Positions 1 through 9,300 of a DNA stretch of 10,092 bases are shown here, in pieces; position 1 is the first letter of the stretch, and the number at the start of each line of letters is the position of its first letter. Source of the stretch: Monoraphidium neglectum (taxonomy: Eukaryota; Chlorophyta; Chlorophyceae; Sphaeropleales; Selenastraceae); NCBI RefSeq assembly GCF_000611645.1, contig NW_014011429.1, forward strand, positions 1 through 10,092. Direction: 5' to 3'. Under the pieces are notes generated by a model. That model saw only the letters and a list, made by a program, of their open reading frames with translations. It searched no databases and was not told the origin of the DNA. A program made the translations under genes and the position numbers.

Positions 1-50
1 GGTGTGCAGGGGCTGCCCGCAGAAGCTGAGGGAGTTGTGCGTGGGGAGTT

Positions 51-52
51 GC

Positions 53-113
<61 letters not shown>

Positions 114-118
114 CGCGC
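51..118. repeat. (TG)n/(CG)n alternating purine-pyrimidine microsatellite
   Basis: About 24 TG dinucleotides (56-104) run directly into a CG tract (105-118), giving 68 bp of unbroken purine-pyrimidine alternation. Degenerate TG/CG/CA alternation continues to about 175. The tract lies in the second intron of the minus-strand kinase, so that transcript reads it as CA/CG. Sequences of this kind can adopt left-handed Z-DNA. Positions 1-50 hold no exon I can recognise. Confidence 0.97.
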
Positions 119-186
119 TCATGCGCGTGTGCGTGCGTCTGCGCACGCGTGCGTGCGACGGCGCACATGTGCAGGGGTCAACTTAC

Positions 187-903
187 TTGATGTCCCTGTG
201 GACGATGTTGAGGCTATGGAGATCCGCCAGCACGCTCAGCAGCGGCCCAATGACCTGGGAGGGGCGCGGGGGCCGCAGCAGTGGGGGGCGCGGCCGGCGA
301 GAGTGAGCTGCTCGCAATCACAATTCGCCGCAGGCTTCGTGCGCTCGCCGCTGCCGCTGCCCGGCGCAGCCCCGGGCCCGCGGGCCCGGTCGAAAGCGGG
401 GCCGCAGCACTGCAGCGGGGCGGCTCATGTATGGCGTTCGGGGACGCGGGACGCGGCAGAGACCCGGATTTGGGCGACGCGGCGCATGCGGCGCGGGCGC
501 GCCGGCCGCCCACCTCCTGGCATATTGCCGCCTCCCCTCGCCCGAGGCAGCCGCCGCCGCGCATGCGCGTGAACAGGTCGCCGCCCTCGCAGGCCTCGAA
601 CGTGAGGTACACGTTGTTGGAGCACTCGCTGGTGCCCAGCAGGCGCACGACGCCGGGCAGGCGCAGCGCCCGCAGCCAGGTCAGGATCGCGACCTCGCGC
701 GCGACGTTGAGGTGGTGCCTCTGCTGCATGGCGGCCTTGTGGTAGACTTTTGTAACCAGCTTTGAACGCTGGGAGCCGTGAGGCAAGCCCGGGCATCCCG
801 GATCGAATCCCCATCCCGAGCAAGGGCCGCAGGCGTCTGTGAGGAACACCGTGCTACACCTGCCACGATGGAGAACCTTTGTCGAGTTGTAAGCAGCCGC
901 CAT
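187..903 (-). CDS. Ser/Thr protein kinase, N-terminal half of kinase domain (two exons; continues beyond left edge)
   Basis: A protein kinase that transfers ATP phosphate to Ser/Thr of unknown substrates. Exon 1 is 903-514 (130 codons), intron 513-255 (GTGGGC...CCCAG), exon 2 is 254-187 (68 nt), followed by a strong GTAAGT donor at 186-181. Visible: a degenerate glycine loop near residues 11-19 (LHRGRCSTV; first Gly is His, third is Ser), a roughly 20-residue Gly/Pro/Cys-rich insertion between strands beta-2 and beta-3, the ATP-anchoring Lys52 in LVTKVY, the alpha-C Glu70 in NVAREVAIL, Phe102 as likely gatekeeper before the EGGDLF hinge (106-111), and the catalytic loop HRDIK at 149-153 with Asp151 as base. 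The ATG at 903 is in good context (G at -3 and +4). DFG, APE and the C-lobe lie outside the window. The GGDLF...PLLSVLADLHS...HRDIK pattern resembles algal Aurora/CAMK-like kinases, but the subfamily is unresolved. It is head-to-head with CFAP46. Confidence 0.86.
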
Positions 904-1271
904 GCCCTTGGCAAGTTTTGGCGGGATTCGGCAACACTGTATCAGATTTGCGTTTCAATTGCCAGAAGCGTGGGTGACATACACATCGAAAACTATCATC
1001 CAGACTCTTAACATACGCAACGTGGCGTCTGACATAGCGGGTGGTGCCAGGGTGGTGCAGTAGTCAAAAGAAAGTCAAAAGCTTGGTCTATGACTCCGTT
1101 CTGATCTCGGAGCCGCGGGTGGAAACAAGCACAGACCGGAACATGAGAAAATCATACATTATTGATGTCAAAATCTTTCAAGGGGTCTGCCAGTGGCGCG
1201 TGATCTTTCTAATAGTAATACGATGATTCCCCCTCGATCGGGTGCGATGCATATCACTTAAGCATTTGAAA
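904..1271. promoter_or_regulatory. Divergent intergenic region between kinase and CFAP46 (shared promoters and 5' UTRs)
   Basis: The two ATGs are 368 bp apart and point outwards. The stretch is visibly richer in A/T than the genes around it, especially 1140-1275, and has no coding pattern. In the CFAP46 frame a TGA lies at 1224-1226 and no ATG occurs before 1272, which supports that start. No canonical TATA box is clear; AT-rich candidates lie at about 1143-1175 and 1205-1225. Transcription start sites cannot be placed. Confidence 0.7.
916..926 (-). promoter_or_regulatory. E2F/DP-like binding site upstream of the kinase
   Basis: TTTTGGCGGGA (reverse TCCCGCCAAAA) fits the plant/animal E2F consensus WTTSSCSS with no mismatch. 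It lies 13-23 bp upstream of the kinase ATG. In green algae and plants such sites often mark S/M-phase genes, which would suit a cell-cycle kinase. It is one short motif in GC-rich DNA, so chance is a real possibility. Confidence 0.3.
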
Positions 1272-4200
1272 ATGTCCTTCGAAATTATACAAGCATCTCT
1301 TCGGAGCGGGGACAGCGCCGCACTCGGCCAGGCCGCCGCCCTCCTGCTGCAGCACCGATCCAACTCTAGCAGTCGGGCGGCGCCTCGTGGCGGACTTGAG
1401 GCACTGGTCACCTGCGCAGAGGCATGCATCAAGGTGAGACGCACTCAAAGTTGTCGTGTCACCAATAATGTCTCAAAACCTGCAAGACAGCCTGCCGCAT
1501 GGCGCACAAAAAGCGGCTGGCGCTGTGCTCAAACTAGCGCGCCTCACAACTCATGTGCGCTTACAATGAACCGCCGGGCAGGCCGGGCGCCTGGACACCG
1601 CGAAAGCGTCCCTGCGATGCTACTTCCAAGATGCGCGGGGGTGCGCCGCGCTGCCATGCGTGCGTTGGGCGCTACAATAGTCACTGGGGGGGGCGGGGGG
1701 AGCGGCGACCCACAGACAGGATCCATGTCGCCGGTGTAGGGGCGCCTCCACCGCCCTCAAGGGCAGCGGCGGGGCGAAGCTTGCGCTGCAGCTGCGATGC
1801 AGCCAGCCGCGCGGCGGGCGGGCCGTCAGCGTGCGTCTGAGCCTGCTGCTTCCTCGGGGTGCAGGTGCCGCGACGACGCGCTGGGCGAAGCGGGTGCCGG
1901 GGCAGGGCTCCCGCAGGACCAGTTCGCAGTGCGCGCCCTGTACGCGGCCGGCCAGCTGGTGGCGCAGCAGGCGTCTGCCTTGAAGGTGCGGCCCGGCCCC
2001 GCTCCCACGCACCCGGCCCCGGAGGCCCCTACGGCGCATACGCAAGCCGCAACCCTGGCGCGCCCTGTTGCAAGGGATTGAGGTCGCGTGCAGCTGTCGC
2101 ATGCGGCAGGGCGAAGCGCGTCAGCGCTTGTCATTGCTGCCCTGCTCCCCCTCCCCAGGGCCGAGCGCTGGTGGACGCCACTCTGGAGGCGGTGGGCCTC
2201 ATCATGCAGGGCGTGGACATTGCCGCAGCAGACCCCAGGCGAGATGATGAACGCATGGAGCCCCGCACGATGCCGACTGCTTGAAAACATGCACGCATGC
2301 ATGCACATACGCCGCATACTGTACGCCACACGCATGCATGCGCGTGCGCGCACACATGCAGACACACACGGGAACATGGACACACGCATGCGTGCACATG
2401 CGGTGCTCCGCATGCGCACGAGCACCACCCTGCAAGCGCCCTTTGACAATCAATTGTCATGCGCTTGGGGCCCCTCAGCCCGGCTGCGCGGGCCGCCTTG
2501 CACTCTCGCCCCACGCATGGCCTGCCAACATGCATGCCCCATGTCCACCCTGTCAGGTGGTCGTTCCTTGTATACAATGGGAGCGTGCACCACCACCACG
2601 CGGCGCGCGCGCTGCAGCGCGACGGCGCCAGGGCGCACCTGCTGGCCAGCCAGGGCGCCGTGTGCCAGGTGGGTGAGGCTGGTGGGACGCTGCGCAGCAG
2701 GCCTAGTGTGGAAGGGATGAGGTGTGCCGGTCACGCTGGTTGGAGGGGTGCGTGCGCTCTTGTGCAAGGGGGGCGCCAAGCGAGCCGCGCCGCACCGCCG
2801 CGATTGCCAAGGAGAGGCAGCCGCTGCCATGCGCGCGGCACAGGCGCTGGAAAAAGCAGGGGACGCGGCCCCGCCCGAGTGGCGCGTGCGGCAGTTGATG
2901 GCCCTGGCCATGTGCCAAGCCGAATGTGGGCGCGCTGACGAGGCGGGCCGGGTGCTGGGGCGGGCCCAAGACCTGGCGAACAGATGCGGCCTTGAGAGCA
3001 GGGTAAGGGCCGCCGGCGGCTCCCTGCATTCGAGGTGGAAGCTTCTCAGAAGCTGCCTGTTGGCGTGTCCCTGACGCAGCGTTCAGGAGCAGCGACCGGG
3101 GTGATGCTTTTGATCGCGATGTGTGGTGCTGAATATGATCAGTCCCCAAGCCTGTGCTGGGTGAATCCAAGCCTGTGGATTGGTACGCTCACCATTACTT
3201 GCTGCCCTGCGCAGCAAGAGGTGGCGCGCCTCTCGATGCACATCACCTGCACGGCAGCCAAAGCCACCCCCGCGGGCAAGCCTGGCCCCGGCGGCAAGGG
3301 CGCGCCCGCCGCCAGCGTGCCGCCGCCCCTTGCGAAAGCGCCAGCGCCGGGTGCCTCGGCCGGCGCCACGACCGCGGCCGCGGCGCCGGCTGCAAACGCA
3401 GCGGCGGCGGGGCGCAAAGGCGGGAAGGGCGGCCCCGCCGCCGCAGCGGCGGCGGCGGCGGCGGAGTCGGCAGCCGCTGCTGTGCACGTGACTCAGGCTG
3501 AGAAAGATAGCGCAGTGGCTTCCTTTCAATGGGTGATGTCATCACGGCCGGACGTGACGGTGGCGGCGCAGCAGCTCAAGGACGCCTGGGCGCGGGTGAG
3601 GGCCGGGGTTGTGCGCGCGGCGCGGCTTGCTTGCGCTCTTCAGAAAAGAGCAAATCAGCAGTCCTCGTCAGGCTCGCTGGGTAGCGGGCGCTGCTGGCTC
3701 AGTGACGGCCAGAAGTTGGTCCGTGGCCAGCCGGGATGGAGCCCGCGCGTGCGCAGCGCCGCCTGGGATGAACGCACCAGCCGTTCCCGCCCGCACGGCC
3801 GCTTGCCTGGCCCAACAGAAAGCGGTGCATCGCAAATCCTTGCTGCCTCACCGCTTCCTGCTGTGCGCTGCCGGCTTCGTGGGCCGAACGGGCCTAGCGG
3901 CACACTCCCACGCAGCATGAGGCGGGCGGCGCCTCGCTGCGCGCACGAAGAGCCCCTCGTCGCCGCCAAACCGCGGCTTGCCGCACATCCTTGCCTCTGC
4001 CCTGACGCCCGCAGGTCGACCCGCGGCCCCAGGGGACGACAAGGGGGGTCAACCTCGGGGTGGTGGCCCGTATCGCGTGGGCCGCCGCCTGCTGCGGCGC
4101 GGCGCCGCTCGCCGAGGCGTGCGCGGCGCGCGCGTCAGCGGCGCCAGACCTGGGGCCGAGGGCGTGGGCGGACCTTGCACGAGCGGCGCTGGCACTGGCG

Positions 4201-6280
4201 GCGGCGAGGGCGCCGGAGGGGGTGGCGCCACCAACAGACAAAGGTGCGGCCGGGGCAGCGGTCTGGCGGGCGGCGCACAGTGTGTGCGGGCAATTGGGGT
4301 TGACTGCGGCAAGCGCAAGAGAGCTGGCGGCGCTCACGGCTCTTGACGGCAAGATGGTGCACTGCAGATGATCCTGTTTTCCTTATGCATTCGACCTCTT
4401 TTGTGCTAGATTTGCATACGGACCAGCACGCGGCAGTCCCGTCCATTCTGGGGATCGCCGGTCTTGGCTGTCTCTGCAAGCCAAGTCAGGCACGCGCCCC
4501 GCCCCGCCCCGCCCCGCGCTGCCCCGCCCCGCCCCGCACCCGCCGCCGCAGCCTCCGACCCCGTGCCCGTGCGGCGCGCGGCGGACGCGCACGCGGCTGT
4601 ACTGGAGGCCCTGGAGGATGTGCTGGGCGCGTTCCTGAGGCTGAGGGATGCAGAGGGCATCCACTACGCCTCCAAGCTCGCGTGGAATGCGGGTGGGCGG
4701 GCTGTGTGGACAGATGGAAAGATCGTGGCGGAGGGCGCTTCGAGCGCGCGTGGCCGGCCGGGCGCTGTGCTGCGCGTCCAGGGGTGGTTGCGCGGCTGGG
4801 GGGCTGCGATGGGTTCGCGCGCGGGTCGGGTGATGGCAAACCACACGTACGGGTGTAGGCAAGGGGCGCAACTGCTGGGAGGGATGGCTCGGGGAAGGGG
4901 CCGGTTTGGAGGTGGCCCATTGGGGACGTGGGGTCACGGAGCGAGCAGTGCAACAATGTTCACGATACATGGGGGCTAAAGAGCTGGCAATGCAATGGGG
5001 CTGTCGCCTGCCTCTTGCTGTTTGGGCTGAGATGTCCAGAATGACAGCTGGCTTGGCTGATGTGGCGGCTGGCGATGCACTCGCTTGCTACGTCTCAAGC
5101 GCGGGCTGCGGCGAGCACCGTGCTCGGCTCGGGTGACCCGACACGCCTTCACCGCGAGGGCTGATCAAGGGTGGTGCGGCTTGCGTGCTCACCTGACGAA
5201 AGCCCGGACCCACGCAGGTCTGCCGCTGCTGCAGCCCAACACGCGCCGCCGCGTCAAGCGCTGCTTCGCGAGCGCCGCCAGGGCGCTCGAGGCCGTCGCG
5301 TCGCCGCTGGGGCGCCTGAGGGCGCAGCTGCACCTGGAGCTCGGAAAGTGTGAGGCGGACGACGACGCGCTGGTCAAGGTGCGGTGCACCTTCCAGACAC
5401 TCTGTTGACTTTGGGTGACAGAGCTCTCCCTGGGAGCTGCAGGGGAGTGCGTTTAGTCGTGTGTGGGCGGGAGGGGGAATGACGGATTGTCAAAGCAGCG
5501 CTGCATCGATGCGACCGCGCTCGCGGGGTTAGTCAGAATCACGGATGGTGGCAGGCGGCGGCCGCGTTTGCAGGCAGCACGTCTGTGATACGGCACATAC
5601 GTTGGTCAGCTTTGAAAATCTTCGAGTTGCAGGCCGCCTTTCCGTAAGCAGGCCGCCCCCGGCCCCCAAAACCCGGGCACGTGTGCCACCTCGCCTCCCC
5701 ACGTGGCCTCGCTCCAGGCGGCCAAGGAGGTCCACCAGGCGCTGGCCCTGGACTACGCGGCTGCGGCGGAAGAGCGGGCGCAGTCCGGCCATGAGCGCCC
5801 CCTGGACAGGCGAGCGGGGCTCGAGCGGGGCCCCGCTTCCACGCGTGGCGTCTCAGCAGGGCGTGCACTGCTCTCTTTCAGAGGGCCAGACAACTTGGGG
5901 CCGGAGCCGCGAGGCCGGGACGGCCGCGTGCCTTGCAGTAGTCTCCTGGACAGTGGCGCGCCTGTGCTGGTCCAAGCCTCTGTACAGCCAAGCTGCTGTA
6001 CAGCCACATGTGGTGCTTACCCGCTGCACGCTTGGGCGGTTTCTGAGTGTCTTTGGCTGCTCTGTAGTCCAGGAACAGTGTGCTGCTTGGTGACCGATGC
6101 TGCATGATCAACGCTCTCACGCTGTGGGCTGGGCCGGCCCGCCAGGCCGTCCCCCCAGCAGGGCGGACAGCCTGGGAACCCAACGGATCATGCACGCGAC
6201 ATCAGGGGCCAAGATGCGACAGTGTCATCAATGCACCCCCCTCTACGCACACACGCACGCACACACACACACACACACAG

Positions 6281-6311
<31 letters not shown>

Positions 6312-9300
6312 CAGCTGGCGCCCCTGGACCGCGCGTTCCGCGTGCGCGCAGGCTTTGAGTCTGGCGGCCTCGAAGATGCGGCCCTCGCGGCGCTGGAGCG
6401 CGCGCGCGGCAGCGACAGCCCCGCCCTGCGCGCCGAGTACCTGTCAAAGTGAGGGACGGCGTTGTTTCATTGACACGTGACGCAGTAAGGCTGGTCCGTT
6501 GCTTGGCCGCCGTGATGTCTGGAGCCTGAGGCCGCCGTTGATGCATGGACCAAGGCTGCGTCATCACCCTTTGTCCTTACAACCATTGGCATTAGGGCTG
6601 CATTGGGGCAGCCAGGACGATGAATCAGTCGAGCACGGAACTTCCCCGAAGGGCACCTCGGCGGACGCCGCCCGCCTGGCCCCGCACCGCAGGGCAATCG
6701 CCCAGCTCTCCTCCCTCCCGCAGCTCGCGCCGCCCGACGCGTCTGTACCGCCCGCGGAGCGGGCGCCTGCGCAGGTCACAGCGCGCACGCGCGCGAGCAT
6801 ATGGGCGGAAGTCGTGAGGGTGAGCTTCTCAAGCTGATTGGTTGCATGCGTCGTGCAGCCGAATGCCTTCATTGATTATCGATCTGATATCTGACTGGCT
6901 GGCAACCAAGATCTTTCCGTGTGACAAACCATGACGGCAGCCCTAATGACCCTGCTTGGCCTGGTGGAACAGCTGTTATGCATATGCAGCGAAACTCACA
7001 GCCACGCATGCAGCGCGGTGCCTTGGCCCGCCAGGCACCGCCGCAACACATGCCCCCGGCTGACGCCGCCCCTCCCCGCGCCCACCTGCCCGCCCCGGCC
7101 TGCGCCCACCGCAGGTGGCGTGGGCGGCGCGGCTCGAGGCCGTCGTCCTCGACGCGGCGCCGTTTGTGCTGGCGGCGCGCTGGGCCCCCGAGGTTGACCG
7201 CCGCATGACGGCGCTGCAGGTGGGCGGGGCTCTCACAACCTTGGACGCGCTCGTCCGCCAACCGGGAAACTCTCCCTGCTTGTACGCCTCCCTCTTCTGA
7301 CGTCTAGATGTTGGCGACGGGTGCCGATGCATGCGCATAATTGCATTGCGGTGTGTCCTGAGGCCCTTTTGCCAGGCATTTGGCAGACTCACGCCGCAAC
7401 TCGCGCGCTCCGCCGCCGGTCGCAGGCCGAGATTGCCGCGTTGGAGGTCGAGGCGTGCCTGGCGGCCCTAAGGCGAGACGAGCCGCCCAGCTTGCTGGGA
7501 AGGGGGGGGGGGAGACCAAAACTGTGCCGAGCCCACACGGCTCCGGAAGCGCGCGGCAGCGGGGCGCCTTTGCGACCCTCACCTGATTGCTGGTGGACGG
7601 GCTGCGCTGCTGCTGCCCCCAGGAAGCTCCAGGCGGAGGTGGTGCCGCCGGCGGACCCGTCTGCCGGCAAGGTTGATGTGGAGGACGGCATCAGGGTGCC
7701 GCCCACAACTGCCGAGCAGCTGCAGAGGCGGGTGGCAGACGTGAGCCGCCGCTGCGGCGCGGAGCCCTTTTTTTTAGAGTTTTCCGGAACACGCTGACGT
7801 GGCTTCGTGCGTGGCGGCTGGTTGCCTTCTCTCACTGCAGCACAGGCCGTGTGCATGCAAGCACGTGTGTTGCATGGCGGACGCGTATCACATGCTCGTA
7901 TTTGGTAGCGCCCTGTCTTCATTCTCCTGGAGCTCACCCGCAGGGCTGCTCGCGCAACAAATGCGGACGCTCACATCCGGCAACCAGCCTCCCCGCCTTG
8001 GCTGCGCCCGGGCCCCCTCCAGCCGGCATAACCCCCAAGCCAGGAACCAACCCTTAGACTGCAAGCCGCACAACCGTACCGCTCAAACTGCAACCCCCAA
8101 GTCGTCACATCCAACCCGCGCCCCGCGGCCCGCGGCCCGCAGGGCATATTGGAGAGCATGCGCGCCGCCGCGGAAGCTCAGGAGCCATGGCGTCTGGCCA
8201 ACAGCGCGGCGCTGGCCTGGAACGCCTACCTGCCCCTGCTGCAGCGCCGCCGCCACGCGGAGGCGCTGCCCGTCCTGCTGCCGGCGCTGCAGCTGCTCCT
8301 CCAGCCCGCCGCGGCGGCGGGCCCGGGGCCGCCCCCGCCGCCTGGGGGGTCGTCGGGCGCGCAGCAACAGCAACAGCAGCAGCAGCCGGCGGCGGGGGCG
8401 GGCGCCGCGCAGCCGGCAGGCGGCCAGCCGGCGCAGGCGGCCGGGAGGCGATGGGAGCTGGCCGCGAAGCTCGCAGAGGCGGTGGCAAACGGGGCGGAGC
8501 ACGTGGCGTTGCTGCAGATGTTGAGGCCGGCGCCGCCCGCACCCGCCGCGTCTGAGACCTCAAGGGCGTCGTCCCCCGCGCCCCGCCCGGGCTCCGCGCT
8601 CGCGGCCGTGGCCGCGGCCGTGGTGGCAGCGGCAGGGGGCGGCGACGGCGGGGCGCGGCAGCTGGCGTTCAGGCAGGGGTTGACGCCCTGGTTCTGCGAC
8701 CTGCAGCAGGCACGCCACAAAGCCGGTGAGGCAATTACATACCAACCGCTGCACCCCTCGATACGTGGCTGGGCACTGTGCGACACGTGCATGTAGCGTG
8801 TGATATACAACGTATGCCGCCGCCGGCCGCTTTCGGGTCTGCAGATATGCTGTTCCCCTGAAATTCGCACCCGAACTGCCGCGTCGCCCCTGCGCCTTCC
8901 GATCCATCGCAGCGGCCGCCGGCCCCGAGGGGCTGAAGCGCCTCGCCTCCCCCGACCAGCCGAAGGCACTGTCGGTGCTGATGTCATCCGCCGCCGCCAC
9001 CTGCCAAGAGGCGCTCGCGCGCGGCGCCGCAGCCGGCGCGCCGCAGCCGCAGTCGCTGCTGCGCGCCTTCGCCCGCCTGCAGCAGTTGTGGGCGGCCGCC
9101 GGCGCCGCAGACGCGGCGCCGGCCGGTCCGGCGGCGGCGGCCGCCGCCTCTGCCGCCGCCGCCGCTGCTGCAGCAGGCGGCGGCGGGGCCGCGCCCGCGC
9201 CGCTGCTGCTGCCGCCTGGGGCCCCTCCTGCCCTGGAGCTGTCTGCCAAGGTGCTGTCTGCGATAGAGGCGCTGACAGCATCGCCGGCGCCGGCGGACGC

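Larger units (their letters stand above)
5810..6310 (+). other. CFAP46 intron 11, GC-AG type, ending in a CA microsatellite (501 nt)
   Basis: Donor GGACAG|GCGAGC at 5810, acceptor CACACAG at 6304-6310. Exon 11 ends in phase 2 and exon 12 supplies one base, giving AGG (Arg) and the joined reading ERPLDRQLAPLDRAF, in line with CFAP46. Nearby GT sites (for example at about 5844) fall in the wrong phase and would add a Gly/Arg-rich stretch. The intron also holds a 16-bp tandem duplication (5972-6003). Confidence 0.78.

Noticed and set aside
1..50. Possible third kinase exon at the left edge
   Set aside because: The reverse strand has CAG acceptor-like sites, but none gives the expected sequence after HRDIK (a Pro-Glu-Asn type continuation) in the required phase.
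57..572. Frames encoding Cys-Val and Arg-Ala repeats near the left edge
   Set aside because: They are translations of the TG/CG microsatellite and lie antisense to the kinase exons.
1242..1271. Ten-residue N-terminal extension of CFAP46 (frame open from a GTG)
   Set aside because: There is no ATG between the in-frame TGA at 1224-1226 and the ATG at 1272, which has A at -3; nuclear genes rarely start at GTG.
1826..2449. 207-residue minus-strand frame with Cys/Met/His-rich composition
   Set aside because: It is antisense to exons 3-4 and to the CATGCA repeat of intron 4; the composition comes from the repeat.
3035..4303. 422-residue uninterrupted plus-strand frame
   Set aside because: Only the 3215-3595 part is exon 7. 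The rest reads through introns 6 and 7 and then enters exon 8 in the wrong frame, becoming Arg-rich.
4370..4470. Promoter or separate gene start in the AT-richer part of intron 8
   Set aside because: Flanking exons join in phase and belong to the same protein; an AT-rich patch in an intron is no evidence of a new start.
7321..7797. Single exon from 7321 to 7797
   Set aside because: The frame is open, but family-like helical sequence occurs only in 7426-7472 and 7623-7740. The between part holds a G11 run and has clean splice signals.
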